A stretch of 64,000 bases of DNA from JABMMZ01 sp040403495 (GCA_040403495.1 JBBAKM010000003.1:137393-201392); one strand, 5' to 3'. Shown: positions 52,926 to 61,895, counted from the stretch's first letter. Notes: generated by a model not told the origin, from the sequence alone. Made by a program: numbers and translations.

Positions 52926-54827
52926 ATGAGTAAAATAATTGGAATTGACTTAGGAACCACAAACAGTTGTGTTTCCGTAATGGAAGGAAACGAACCTGTT
53001 GTGATAGCCAACAGTGAAGGAAAACGCACCACCCCTTCTGTCGTAGGATTTATGAAAGATGGTGAGCGTAAAATTGGTGACCCTGCAAAACGTCAGGCAA
53101 TTACCAATCCACGTAACACTATTTTCTCTATCAAACGTTTTATGGGTAACAACTTCGACCAAGTTGTAGCAGAAACAGGTAGAGTTCCTTACGAGGTTGT
53201 AAAAGGTGACAACAACACACCACGTGTGAAAATAGATGACAGAATTTACACTCCTCAAGAAATCAGTGCTATGATTTTGCAAAAAATGAAAAAAACTGCA
53301 GAAGACTACTTAGGTACTGAAGTAAAAGAGGCTGTTATTACAGTTCCTGCTTATTTCAACGATGCGCAACGTCAGGCAACTAAAGAAGCAGGTGAAATTG
53401 CAGGTTTAACAGTTAGACGTATTATCAACGAACCAACTGCTGCGGCATTGGCATACGGATTAGATAAGAAAAATGCTGAAATGAAAATTGTGGTTTTCGA
53501 CTGCGGTGGAGGAACACACGACGTATCAGTATTGGAATTAGGTGATGGCGTATTTGAAGTAAAAGCAACAGATGGCGACACTCACTTAGGTGGTGATGAT
53601 TTTGACCAAAAAATTATTGACTGGTTAGTTCAAGAGTTTAAAGATGAAAATGGTGGCTTAGACATAAGCAAAGACCCTATGGCATTACAACGTTTGAAAG
53701 AATCAGCTGAAAAAGCAAAAATTGAATTGTCAAGCACTACTTCAACAGAGATTAACTTACCATACATTATGCCGGTAGATGGCATTCCCAAACACTTAGT
53801 AAGAACTTTGTCTAAAGCAAAATTCGAACAATTGGTTGATGATTTAGTTCAAAGAACGATTGCTCCATGTAAATCGGCCCTTAAAAATGCTGGATTAACA
53901 GTTAATGACATTCAAGAAGTAATATTAGTAGGTGGTAGCACACGTATTCCTGCGGTTCAAGCTGCAGTAGAGAAATTCTTTGGCAAAACACCTTCAAAAG
54001 GAGTAAATCCAGATGAGGTTGTTGCTTTAGGTGCAGCCATTCAAGGGGGTGTATTAACAGGAGAAGTAAAAGATGTATTGTTATTAGATGTTACGCCTTT
54101 GAGTTTGGGTATTGAAACCTACGGTGGCGTAATGACCAAATTAATAGAGGCAAACACTACTATTCCAACCAAAAAGAGTGAAACATTCAGTACTGCAAGT
54201 GACAACCAACCAAGTGTACAAATGCACGTTTTACAAGGTGAGCGCCCAATGGCAAAAGACAACAGAACCATTGGTATGTTTAATTTGGATGGTATTCCAC
54301 CAGCACCAAGAGGTGTTCCTCAAATTGAAGTGACTTTCGACATAGATGCTAACGGTATCTTAAATGTAAGTGCTAAAGACAAAGGAACTGGCAAAGAACA
54401 AAAAATCAGAATTGAAAGTTCATCTGGGTTGAGCAAAGAAGAAATAGAGAAAATGAAAAAAGAAGCAGAGGCAAATGCTGAAGCTGACCAAAAAGCAAAA
54501 GAAGAAGTTGAAAAACTAAATGCTGCTGATACATTAATCTTTACTTCAGAAAAAAACATCAAAGATTATGGCGACAAACTTCCTGCTGACAAAAAACAAG
54601 CAATAGAAGATGCTTTAGCACAATTGAAAACTGCTTATGAGAGCAGAGATGTGGCTTCATGCGACAGTGCATCAGAAGCTCTTAACAAAGCATGGGAAGC
54701 TGCAAGTCAAGATTTGTATGCTGCACAGCAAGAAGGTCAACAAGGAGCTCCTCAAAACGAAACACCAAACAACGACAACTCGCAATCAAACGATGTTGAA
54801 GATGTAAGTTTCGAAGAAGTTAAATAA
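52926..54827 (+). CDS. dnaK: molecular chaperone DnaK (Hsp70)
   Basis: A 633-residue ATP-dependent chaperone. The nucleotide-binding domain opens with IGIDLGTTNSCVSV (residues 4-17) and includes AYFNDAQRQATKEAG near 146, NEPTAAALAYG near 168 and VFDCGGGTHDVSVLELG near 193. The phosphate-2 loop usually reads FDLGGGTFD, so Cys and His here are conservative oddities. The substrate domain has DVTPLSLGIETYGGVMTKLI near 389, and the tail ends VEDVSFEEVK, close to the normal EEVD-like end. No grpE or dnaJ is adjacent. A terminator lies at 54937-54974. Confidence 0.97.
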   Translation: MSKIIGIDLGTTNSCVSVMEGNEPVVIANSEGKRTTPSVVGFMKDGERKIGDPAKRQAITNPRNTIFSIKRFMGNNFDQVVAETGRVPYEVVKGDNNTPRVKIDDRIYTPQEISAMILQKMKKTAEDYLGTEVKEAVITVPAYFNDAQRQATKEAGEIAGLTVRRIINEPTAAALAYGLDKKNAEMKIVVFDCGGGTHDVSVLELGDGVFEVKATDGDTHLGGDDFDQKIIDWLVQEFKDENGGLDISKDPMALQRLKESAEKAKIELSSTTSTEINLPYIMPVDGIPKHLVRTLSKAKFEQLVDDLVQRTIAPCKSALKNAGLTVNDIQEVILVGGSTRIPAVQAAVEKFFGKTPSKGVNPDEVVALGAAIQGGVLTGEVKDVLLLDVTPLSLGIETYGGVMTKLIEANTTIPTKKSETFSTASDNQPSVQMHVLQGERPMAKDNRTIGMFNLDGIPPAPRGVPQIEVTFDIDANGILNVSAKDKGTGKEQKIRIESSSGLSKEEIEKMKKEAEANAEADQKAKEEVEKLNAADTLIFTSEKNIKDYGDKLPADKKQAIEDALAQLKTAYESRDVASCDSASEALNKAWEAASQDLYAAQQEGQQGAPQNETPNNDNSQSNDVEDVSFEEVK

Positions 54828-54851
54828 CCTTCTAAGATTATATAAATTTGT

Positions 54852-54922
54852 GCCGTTGTTGGTGTTATCACCAACGACAAACAAATGGAAAAAGGGTTGT
54901 TGGTGATAACACCAACAACGGC
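54852..54922. repeat. 71-bp perfect inverted-repeat element, copy A
   Basis: 24-bp arms beginning GCCGTTGTTGG and ending CCAACAACGGC are perfectly complementary. Each arm also folds on itself (GTTGGTG-TTAT-CACCAAC). The 23-base centre differs slightly from copies B and C. It sits between the dnaK stop and its terminator. Confidence 0.9.
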
Positions 54923-54936
54923 TTAAGATTATAGAC

Positions 54937-54974
54937 AAAAAAAAGCCCTGAAAATTATTTCAGGGCTTTTTTTT
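54937..54974. terminator. strong terminator of dnaK
   Basis: AAAGCCCTGAAA/TTTCAGGGCTTT stem with a small ATTA-type loop, A-run before and T-run after, so it can act in both directions. Confidence 0.85.
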
Positions 54975-55021
54975 GGGATTCTGATTTGTTTGTTTAGTTT
55001 TGTTATATTAATTAAAAATAT

Positions 55022-55336
55022 ATGTTTATGAAAAATCGAGTATTAAAAATAATTTTTGTTTTCTTTATTGGAATTTCAATTCTTGAAATCAATGCTCAAA
55101 CGCCCATAATATCTCAAGAAACACTTGGCAAACCGTTAGTAACCATTGGTAATTTTAACACAATAGACACTGTTTCACTAGAAGACCTTTTGTCTCAAAA
55201 CGGATTAACAATAAAAGAAGAAAATGGTGCAATCAGTAAAATAGTAGAATTGTGCCGTTGTTGGTGTTATCACCAACGACAAACAAACGGATTAAGAGTT
55301 GTTGGTGATAACACCAACAACGGCTTCAAATCCTAA
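55022..55336 (+). pseudogene. exported protein truncated by the 71-bp element (GldM-C-like remnant)
   Basis: The frame reads a signal peptide (MFMKNRVLKIIFVFFIGISI...NAQ; ATG 55028 also possible) and then KPLVTIGNFNTIDTVSLEDLL near residues 37-57 with NGAISKIVE near 68-76. This faintly resembles repeat units of GldM C-terminal-type domains in T9SS-related proteins. From residue ~78 on the frame is supplied by the 71-bp inverted repeat (55254-55324) and runs to a stop in CTTCAAATCCTAA, giving a Cys-rich nonsense tail. No continuation of the original gene is recognisable downstream. Confidence 0.55.
55254..55324. repeat. 71-bp inverted-repeat element, copy B (inside a gene)
   Basis: Identical in its arms to copies A and C and in its centre to copy C. 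The flanks ATTGT and TTCAAAT are shared with copy C, so the mobile unit is slightly longer than the palindrome. Confidence 0.9.
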
Positions 55337-55534
55337 ACCCATTGTTTTCAGGATATGCCAATCCAATCACTATTTATTTGAAATAGCAAAAAAGAAACTA
55401 ATGTTGAATCTGAATGTTTCCTAACATTGATGTTGTGCCTTTGTTGCTCATGGTTTAGCCGAGACCAACAACGGCTTTAAAAATATGAAATCAATCTCTT
55501 TAAAATATTCAGGTCATTTGTTAAAACTTTATTA
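55337..55534. repeat. short spacer with a degenerate relative of the 71-bp element
   Basis: No gene. At 55437-55475, GCCTTTGTTG...CCAACAACGGC keeps the outer ends and the TTGTG/TTTAAA flanks of the 71-bp family but has a different, shorter centre (CTCATGGTTTAGCCGAGA). A related GCC..TTGGTCTCGGCT string occurs near 56050-56068. Confidence 0.55.
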
Positions 55535-56041
55535 ATGAAAGCCATTGTTATTATTCTTTTTGTTGTACGTTCAAATCTATTATTCTCAGACACTTTAGAT
55601 TTATGGCAAAACCCCATTGATACCATAAATCCAATGGTTGTTTTTAGAGGAAATTTTAATTATTTTGAAAATTATTATTTATCCCAATCATTTGATTACA
55701 GTAAGAATAAAATGATATTTATAAAAGGGAAAGGTGGTTATGCTTACCATTATTTTACGAATTTAAATGGCAGTTTTAAGGACAATAAATTAGATTCAAA
55801 TATTGAATTATATCAATTTAAATTATTTAGTAAATTAAATCTTCCTCTAAGAATTCCACCCAGAGATTCGGGTAAAAATATATTATACTTTGAAAAAGCA
55901 AGGTCACCCAAAACCTTAGTACCATTCAATGTATTTTGGATTGATAATAAAGAATTAAAAAATATAATGTGGTTAGATTACTGCAAATCAAAACATTACA
56001 TTAATAGAAAAAAATTTAAAATTAAATGCCTCAAAATATAA
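55535..56041 (+). CDS. exported protein, unknown function
   Basis: A 168-residue protein with a short signal peptide (residues 1-18, LLFSDT). The mature part is rich in Tyr, Asn and Lys and ends in a very basic YINRKKFKIKCLKI. No family recognised. It lies in the decayed region between dnaK and a T9SS protein and is more AT-rich than neighbouring genes, which could mean recent arrival or weak constraint. Confidence 0.5.
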   Translation: MKAIVIILFVVRSNLLFSDTLDLWQNPIDTINPMVVFRGNFNYFENYYLSQSFDYSKNKMIFIKGKGGYAYHYFTNLNGSFKDNKLDSNIELYQFKLFSKLNLPLRIPPRDSGKNILYFEKARSPKTLVPFNVFWIDNKELKNIMWLDYCKSKHYINRKKFKIKCLKI

Positions 56042-56116
56042 AATGTTTTGCCTTTTTTGGTCTCGGCTCTTAAAAAACATTAATTAAATCCTATTTAAAC
56101 CCCATTTAATCAACAT

Positions 56117-57868
56117 TTAATTCTTAATAAAATGATAATTATAAACGCCTTCTTTCCATTTGAAACGAATAAAATAAGAACCACTTGCTAAACGTTCTAC
56201 ATCGATTTCATTAACAAAATCAGTTTTCAGCACTTGCTTACCATAATTATCTACAATTTGAATGGATTCTATGGCATCGGCACTTTGAATATACAATGTA
56301 TTTTGAACTGGATTGGGATACACTCGAATTTGTTTATTTAAATGGTGTTGTGCTACATTTAAGTTGTAATTAACTTGTATTGTATCGTAGAACTGACTTG
56401 AGCAATTATTGGGCTGATTATTGACCAATAAATCAATAAAATACTGACCTGCTTGGGGTAGTAAAATAGAATCTGTTTCGTTGAATGAAACATACAATAA
56501 TGAATCATTTGAGTTACGAACTGACCATTTATATCTATACTCATCATTGGTATCAGCGCCTGTTGAAACTAAAAATAAAGTATTTACTTGTTCTATTCTA
56601 TTTGCAATACTTACGTTTGGTTTGGGTGAAACCAAAATTTCATAATCACGATAAACATAGGCGCTACTTGGGCACTGATTGTCTTTAACTTGAATTACAA
56701 AGCGGTAGGGTTCTTTTTTTCCATCACCTATTTTGGTTTTCCATTTAAAATTATATGTTTTTTCTCTTGCTGTAGGATTTACTGTGGTGATATGACTGCC
56801 GGGTATGCCATAATTCCAAGCTAAACTTGTGGTATCAGCAACGGTTTGATTAGGAAAAGAAATGTCGTCATTTGTGGTAACTTGAAAATTTATAGAATCT
56901 CCTTCACACAAATTAAATCTATTTATTCCTGTAATAGAGGGTGGATTGTTATTGAAAAATGGCCTAACATTAAAAACAAATTCATCAGAACTGTATCCTA
57001 TCAATTCTAAACTGCCATTTATATCTCTGTATTCATTCATTCTGACACATAATGCAGCCACTTCTTTTCGGGTTGGCGTGATGTATAATTTACCACTTTT
57101 TTTGTCGTAAAAGAAACCTCTTGGTGGCTTTGCATTTGGCAATGGTCTGCAATTTACAACTTCAAAATTGGGCGGACAAAAAGGAGTCATCGGAATAGTA
57201 TCTGATAAATTACCGGTGTAAGTTTCTTTGGTTTGATGGGCGCTTAATGGCGCAATAAGTTCAAAATCTAAAACATCATTATCCGTTAAATCAATACCGT
57301 CATGTACAAAGATAAAAGGTGCATTTTGAGCAACATCTATGTTTTTAATCAATGCTTGTTTAGGCGAAGTATTACTAAGAGAATTACCTAATGCACATAA
57401 ATTAATCATGGCTTCAGCATAAAAATTATTAGTGGAAATATTACTAATACTGTCTGATCTTTTGCTTGAACTGAGCCCGAAATAAACCATACAATTACCA
57501 ACTGTTTTGAACACAGCATAAGTACTTGAGTTAAAATCGATTTGTGCTTCAAAAACGTGTTGTTCAAGACCTGGATTACTAATTGCATTGGCGATATTAC
57601 AAGGCTGCGCAGATGGACAATAAGTGCTGATATTGTTTATTGCAGTTCTAACACAAGGCACAGAAAAATTATTATTTCCCGAAAAAACCGATATTGAGGG
57701 CAATGATGTAAGAGCCTCCCCTTCGCAACTTCTGTTAATGGTTGCTATTATTTTATATTGATTATTCCCTAAGGCATCATAACGGATACTCCCTCCTAAA
57801 ATCAATGGATTTTGAGCTTTAATTACAGAACAGCCCATTAGTAAAACTAAAGTAAATAATGTCTTCAT
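56117..57868 (-). CDS. exported protein with T9SS type A sorting domain
   Basis: A 583-residue exported protein: signal peptide (1-18), then a region with LGGSIRYDALGNNQYKI near 24-40 and many cysteines, PPRGFFYDKKSGKLYITP near 248-265 and an Ig/PKD-like segment (~320-500). A type A sorting domain follows (RVYPNPVQNTLYIQS near 508-522, LASGSYFIRFKW, to the end). The N-terminal half resembles that of the type B protein at 7682-11263, so the two may share a domain while using different sorting signals. Likely surface-attached; no catalytic motif seen. Confidence 0.8.
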   Translation of the reverse strand: MKTLFTLVLLMGCSVIKAQNPLILGGSIRYDALGNNQYKIIATINRSCEGEALTSLPSISVFSGNNNFSVPCVRTAINNISTYCPSAQPCNIANAISNPGLEQHVFEAQIDFNSSTYAVFKTVGNCMVYFGLSSSKRSDSISNISTNNFYAEAMINLCALGNSLSNTSPKQALIKNIDVAQNAPFIFVHDGIDLTDNDVLDFELIAPLSAHQTKETYTGNLSDTIPMTPFCPPNFEVVNCRPLPNAKPPRGFFYDKKSGKLYITPTRKEVAALCVRMNEYRDINGSLELIGYSSDEFVFNVRPFFNNNPPSITGINRFNLCEGDSINFQVTTNDDISFPNQTVADTTSLAWNYGIPGSHITTVNPTAREKTYNFKWKTKIGDGKKEPYRFVIQVKDNQCPSSAYVYRDYEILVSPKPNVSIANRIEQVNTLFLVSTGADTNDEYRYKWSVRNSNDSLLYVSFNETDSILLPQAGQYFIDLLVNNQPNNCSSQFYDTIQVNYNLNVAQHHLNKQIRVYPNPVQNTLYIQSADAIESIQIVDNYGKQVLKTDFVNEIDVERLASGSYFIRFKWKEGVYNYHFIKN

Positions 57869-57894
57869 AATCGAAAGACACCATAAGGTTAAGA

Positions 57895-57940
57895 TAAGTT
57901 GCTTAAGCTACCCCGGAATTCTAGCGATGTTTTTTTCCAT
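57895..57940. repeat. 46-bp duplicate of the 3' end of the TPR gene
   Basis: Matches 58111-58156 at 44 of 46 positions, including the TAG stop of the TPR gene (here as CTA at 57908-57910). It abuts copy C of the 71-bp element. Confidence 0.9.
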
Positions 57941-57944
57941 TTGT

Positions 57945-58015
57945 GCCGTTGTTGGTGTTATCACCAACGACAAACAAACGGATTAAGAGTTGTTGGTGAT
58001 AACACCAACAACGGC
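57945..58015. repeat. 71-bp inverted-repeat element, copy C
   Basis: Same sequence as copy B including its centre and the flanking TTGT and TTCAAAT. It lies between two 46-bp direct repeats (57895-57940 and 58111-58156). Confidence 0.9.
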
Positions 58016-58123
58016 TTCAAATTACCAGAATTAAAAAAGAAAACTTGAAGGATATTTTAGGATTATAAAATATTGTATCACTTAGATTTCACAAATCAAG
58101 TATTGGAAAGTAAGTTGCTTAAA

Positions 58124-58780
58124 CTACCCCGGAATCCTAGCGATGTTTTTTTCCATCAACTTGATTTGCTCAACCACTTCTTTGCCTTTAGGGTTTAGTG
58201 CTTTGGCTTTTCTGAAATACTCTTTACCTGCTTTGTTTTGGTAACGTTGGATTTCCAATGAACACAATTGCAAATAAACACTTGCCAATCCTTCTTTGTC
58301 TGGTATGCCTGCTTTAACTGCTTGAACTAAGGTTAATCTCGCCTCTTTGGTTTTGCCTTGGCGCAACTGAATAAATCCTAATTGCATTAAATTAGTGCCT
58401 TTCATATCGCCGGTTAAGCTCGACTTAGTATTTAAACTTTTTCTGATATTGTCTTCAGCACTTTGCAAATCATTGCCTGCCATGTTCAAAGTACTTTGCA
58501 ACATGTAATAAGCCGAACGAATTGGTTTTATGAGAAATTTAGGATACTTAATTTTTTTGATATACATCAATGCATCGTCCACATTTCCCTCTTCAACAGC
58601 GTCTTTTACCAAACGCATAGTACCGATAGTAAAATGTAAGGTTAAAGACAATAATGCTAAAAAGTAAAGAATCCAAGCCAAAATAGGGTCGCCCCAAATA
58701 TGTGAAACTACGCCCAATACAATAATCAAGGCAACAACTTGTAAACGGTATAATATATAGAAATTTAGAATTTTCTTCAT
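58124..58780 (-). CDS. TPR-containing membrane protein
   Basis: A 218-residue protein with two N-terminal membrane segments (residues ~10-29 and 33-53) and then helical TPR-like repeats (roughly 60-210; for example LMQLGFIQLRQGKTKEARLTL and ASVYLQLCSLEIQRYQNKAG). It would scaffold other proteins at the inner membrane. The last 10 residues (MEKNIARIPG) are duplicated as untranslated DNA 216 bases away. Monocistronic. Confidence 0.75.
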   Translation of the reverse strand: MKKILNFYILYRLQVVALIIVLGVVSHIWGDPILAWILYFLALLSLTLHFTIGTMRLVKDAVEEGNVDDALMYIKKIKYPKFLIKPIRSAYYMLQSTLNMAGNDLQSAEDNIRKSLNTKSSLTGDMKGTNLMQLGFIQLRQGKTKEARLTLVQAVKAGIPDKEGLASVYLQLCSLEIQRYQNKAGKEYFRKAKALNPKGKEVVEQIKLMEKNIARIPG

Positions 58781-58864
58781 GGTTAATTATGTGGCGCGAA
58801 TTTCATAAAAAAATAGCATTTTATTATGTTTTAATTCTATTAATTTTTTTTTACCCAAATTAAG

Positions 58865-59017
58865 CATTAGAAAATCTATTACGAGCTAAATCTTTTTAAA
58901 TCAGTTGTATCTTATTTTTTTTAACCATAGCTATGGCTATGCTTTTCAAAATATAAGAAACTGATTTTTTGATATTTAACTCTCATAACGAAGTTCTAAT
59001 TCTTAATCTAGGTTTTA
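58865..59017. repeat. dispersed ~153-bp hairpin element, copy 2
   Basis: Second full copy of the element at 871-1024. The hairpin keeps pairing despite changes (TCTTAC/GTAAGA there, TCTTAT/ATAAGA here). It lies upstream of thiL, as copy 1 lies upstream of fdx. Confidence 0.85.
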
Positions 59018-59054
59018 ACCGTGCTTGGTTTATCCTATTTACATGAATATGCCT

Positions 59055-59062
59055 TAACTTTG
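59055..59062 (+). promoter_or_regulatory. -7 box of thiL
   Basis: TAACTTTG, about 10 bases before the ATG at 59072. This excludes the upstream in-frame GTG at 59021 as start. Confidence 0.55.
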
Positions 59063-59071
59063 CACCTTCTT

Positions 59072-60106
59072 ATGTTTGAAAATAAAGGGCGAACAGAACT
59101 GAATCAAATAGGTGAATTTGGTTTAATAAAACATTTAACAAAAGACATTAAAATCCACCACCATTCCACAGTAAAAGGGGTTGGCGACGATGCTGCTGTT
59201 ATTGACTTGGGAGATGCCTATCAACTGATTTCTACGGATATGTTGGTAGAGGGTTCTCATTTTGACTTAATGTACACACCACTGAAACATTTGGGGTACA
59301 AAGCAGTAGTTGCCAATGTCAGTGATATTGCTGCTATGAACGGTAAAGCAACCCACATTGTGGTAAGTATTGCCATGAGTAGTAAGTTTTCATTAGAAGC
59401 CATTGAAGAATTATACATTGGACTAATGGCAGCTTGCGAGGCTTATCAAATTGACTTGGTAGGTGGCGACACCACTTCTATATCCAAAGGATTGGTCGTT
59501 AATATTACTGTGTTTGGACAAGTTTCCAAATCGAAAATTGCCTACAGAAATGGGGTAAAAGAAGGAGATTTATTGGTTGTTTCAGGCGATTTGGGTGCTG
59601 CCTATTTGGGCTTACACATTCTTGAACGTGAAAAAAGAATTTATCTTGAAAAGCCCGATTTTCAGCCAGATTTGGAAGGCAACGATTACATCATTCAACG
59701 TCAATTAAAGCCTGAAGCGCGTATCGATATTGTTGCCCTTTTGGAACAACTCGATATTCAACCTACTGCAATGATTGATATTAGCGATGGCTTGGCTTCT
59801 GAAATGCACCATTTGTCTGATGCCAGTCAAGTTGGTTTTACGCTTTACGAAGACAAACTTCCGATAGACCCTATCGCCTACCAAAGAGCTATTGATTTTG
59901 GTTTAGACCCAACCGTAGCGATGTTGAACGGTGGCGAAGATTATGAATTACTCTTTACCATTTCGCAAACCGATTACGAAAAAATAAAAGGCACAATGGA
60001 AATCAGTATTATTGGTCATGCTGTAGCAATGCAAGAAGGCATTCACATGATTAGTAAATCTAACATTAAGCACAAACTAAGTGCCCAAGGTTGGAAAAGC
60101 TTTTAA
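59072..60106 (+). CDS. thiL: thiamine-monophosphate kinase
   Basis: A 344-residue PurM-fold kinase that phosphorylates thiamine monophosphate to the active diphosphate. Motifs include GEFGLI near residues 11-16, GVGDDAAVI near 34-42, STDMLVEGSHFD near 54-65, VANVSDIAAMNG near 80-91, VGGDTTS near 129 and DISDGLASE near 236. Start at ATG 59072 chosen because the promoter box lies just upstream and the protein then begins as in relatives. No other thi genes nearby. Confidence 0.93.
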   Translation: MFENKGRTELNQIGEFGLIKHLTKDIKIHHHSTVKGVGDDAAVIDLGDAYQLISTDMLVEGSHFDLMYTPLKHLGYKAVVANVSDIAAMNGKATHIVVSIAMSSKFSLEAIEELYIGLMAACEAYQIDLVGGDTTSISKGLVVNITVFGQVSKSKIAYRNGVKEGDLLVVSGDLGAAYLGLHILEREKRIYLEKPDFQPDLEGNDYIIQRQLKPEARIDIVALLEQLDIQPTAMIDISDGLASEMHHLSDASQVGFTLYEDKLPIDPIAYQRAIDFGLDPTVAMLNGGEDYELLFTISQTDYEKIKGTMEISIIGHAVAMQEGIHMISKSNIKHKLSAQGWKSF

Positions 60107-60117
60107 GCCAAAATAAG

Positions 60118-60170
60118 CATTAGAATTCTATTACCTACATAACTAATCCTAAAGCGTAATCTGGGTTTAA
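60118..60170. repeat. hairpin-less remnant of the ~153-bp element
   Basis: Keeps the ends (CATTAGAA...CTATTAC and TAATCTGGGTTT) of the element at 871-1024 and 58865-59017 but lacks the central hairpin. It overlaps the stop codon of the thioesterase gene (60167-60169). Confidence 0.55.
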
Positions 60171-60568
60171 GAAAGTAAGCCCAATTTTTCTAAAATAATT
60201 AAAGGTTCTATGGGACGGTTGTTATAAATACAAGCGGCAAATATTTGAGCTTTTATCACCACAGATTGGTTTGATTTTTTGCGTATGGTTTGATGAAAAA
60301 TGATTCTAAGGCGACCTTCTCTACTTACATAGGTTTCAACGGTAAATTCATCGCCACTTCTCAATGATTTTTTATAATCTACTTCGCTCCTTACCACTAC
60401 GGCATCATATCCTTGCAGGTGTAATTCGTTAAAATCGAGTCCTTTTGACTTCAAAAATTCGTGTCGAGCGTGTTCTAAATAATTCAAATAAACCGCATTA
60501 TTCACAATGCCTTGCAAGTCGAGTTCGTAATCGCGAACACTAAAATCTAAGTTAAATAAATTATCCAT
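60167..60568 (-). CDS. 4HBT-family acyl-CoA thioesterase
   Basis: A 133-residue hotdog-fold thioesterase of the YbgC/FadM type. It opens with FSVRDYELDLQGIVNNAVYLNYLEHAR (residues ~9-35), in which the Asp/Gly/Asn pattern is the 4-hydroxybenzoyl-CoA thioesterase signature (the usual DxDxxGxVNN has Leu for Asp at the second position). It would hydrolyse acyl-CoA. Its start overlaps pth by 8 bases at the end of the recJ-lptB-pth operon. Confidence 0.85.
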   Translation of the reverse strand: MDNLFNLDFSVRDYELDLQGIVNNAVYLNYLEHARHEFLKSKGLDFNELHLQGYDAVVVRSEVDYKKSLRSGDEFTVETYVSREGRLRIIFHQTIRKKSNQSVVIKAQIFAACIYNNRPIEPLIILEKLGLLS

Positions 60569-61121
60569 TGTATTTAGTCATAGCGTTACTTAAACCTTCC
60601 AAAACAAAAGATTTAATAGCCAATACCGATTGTGCTGCTTTTTCTACTACCAAAGGGAGTTCGGTGTCTTTCCATTTCCCTAAAACAAAGTCTACTTGTC
60701 TGTGCTTATCAAACTGACTTCCTATACCAAAACGCAATCGAGGATATTGTTGGGTTTGTAGCACTTCTTCAATATTTCTTAATCCATTGTGACCGCCATG
60801 ACTCCCTTTAGAACGAAGACGAATAGTGCCAACCTCTAAGGCTAAATCATCAGTTACTACCAAAATATTTTCGAGTGGAATTTTATATTGTTGCATATAA
60901 TATTGCACAGCTTTACCACTTAAATTCATAAAAGTTGTAGGTTTTATCAGAACCACTTCTTTGTTTTTTAAACGGCCTTCACCTACTATGGCTAGTTTTT
61001 GTAAACTAAATTCTATTTGTAAATCTTTGGCCAAAATATCCATCACATTGAACCCAATATTGTGTCTAGTATTGTCATACTGAGGTCCTAAATTCCCTAA
61101 ACCAACTAATAAATATTTCAC
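60561..61121 (-). CDS. pth: peptidyl-tRNA hydrolase
   Basis: A 186-residue enzyme that releases peptides from peptidyl-tRNA dropped by ribosomes. Catalytic and binding residues are in place: Asn in GLGN near residue 9, His in NTRHNIGF near 20, Asn in FMNLSG near 66, Asp in VTDDLALE near 91 and His in GGHNGLR near 112. GLGNLG replaces the usual GLGNPG. Starts inside the lptB stop (ATGA overlap). Confidence 0.93.
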   Translation of the reverse strand: MKYLLVGLGNLGPQYDNTRHNIGFNVMDILAKDLQIEFSLQKLAIVGEGRLKNKEVVLIKPTTFMNLSGKAVQYYMQQYKIPLENILVVTDDLALEVGTIRLRSKGSHGGHNGLRNIEEVLQTQQYPRLRFGIGSQFDKHRQVDFVLGKWKDTELPLVVEKAAQSVLAIKSFVLEGLSNAMTKYNG

Positions 61122-61876
61122 TTTTCTGAGTTATTTCCTTGTGTTACTTCTGCACGTCTAAGCACAAAATTTTTGCCCAAATATACTTTTCTTACCATCT
61201 CATCCTCTGCCAACTCTTCGGCTGTACCTTGTTTCAATAATTTACCTTCAAACAACAAATAAGCACGGTCCGTAATACTTAGCGTTTCTTGCACATTGTG
61301 GTCGGTAATGAGTATTCCTATATTTCTGTTTTTTAATTTGTAAACTATCCCTTGAATATCTTCAACAGCAATGGGATCGACACCAGCAAAGGGTTCGTCT
61401 AACAAAATGAATTTGGGATCAGTCGCCAGCGCTCTTGCTATTTCTGTTCTTCTTCTTTCGCCACCACTCAACACTTTACCATAATTATTGCGAACTCTGT
61501 TCAAACTAAATTCTTCGAGTAAACTTTCCAATTTGTCATGTTGTTCTTTTTTACTCAGCTTGGTCAGTTCTAGAACCGCTTTAATATTATCTTCAACCGT
61601 CAAATCTCTGTAAACAGAAGCTTCTTGCGGCAAATATCCCACACCTTTTTGAGCACGTTTGTACATTGGCAAATGGGTAATTTCCTCATCATCCAAAAAT
61701 ATTTGTCCTGCATCAGGTTTTACTAGCCCTACCGTCATATAAAAAGTAGTGGTTTTACCGGCACCATTTGGACCAAGCAATCCTACTATTTCTCCTTGTT
61801 TTACATCAATAGAAACATCATTTACAACGCGTTTTTGTTTGTATTGCTTAACAAGATTATTTGCTTTTAAAATCAT
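61118..61876 (-). CDS. lptB: LPS-export ABC transporter ATPase
   Basis: A 252-residue ATPase that powers lipopolysaccharide transport by the LptBFG complex at the inner membrane. Walker A is GPNGAGKTTT near residues 35-44, the signature LSGGERRRTEIARAL near 136-150 and Walker B FILLDEPFAGVDP near 157-169, with the switch histidine in ITDHN. The GERRR variant and the length are typical of LptB. lptF/lptG are not in the window. It begins 19 bases after recJ. Confidence 0.92.
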   Translation of the reverse strand: MILKANNLVKQYKQKRVVNDVSIDVKQGEIVGLLGPNGAGKTTTFYMTVGLVKPDAGQIFLDDEEITHLPMYKRAQKGVGYLPQEASVYRDLTVEDNIKAVLELTKLSKKEQHDKLESLLEEFSLNRVRNNYGKVLSGGERRRTEIARALATDPKFILLDEPFAGVDPIAVEDIQGIVYKLKNRNIGILITDHNVQETLSITDRAYLLFEGKLLKQGTAEELAEDEMVRKVYLGKNFVLRRAEVTQGNNSEK

Positions 61877-61895
61877 TGTTTAATCTGTCTTTAAG

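Noticed and set aside
54852..58015. Insertion sequence with its own transposase around the 71-bp elements
   Set aside because: No transposase-like frame lies between or beside the copies; the intervening genes are a secreted protein and a T9SS protein.
59021..59071. GTG start for ThiL
   Set aside because: The added residues overlap the promoter box; the ATG at 59072 begins as relatives do.
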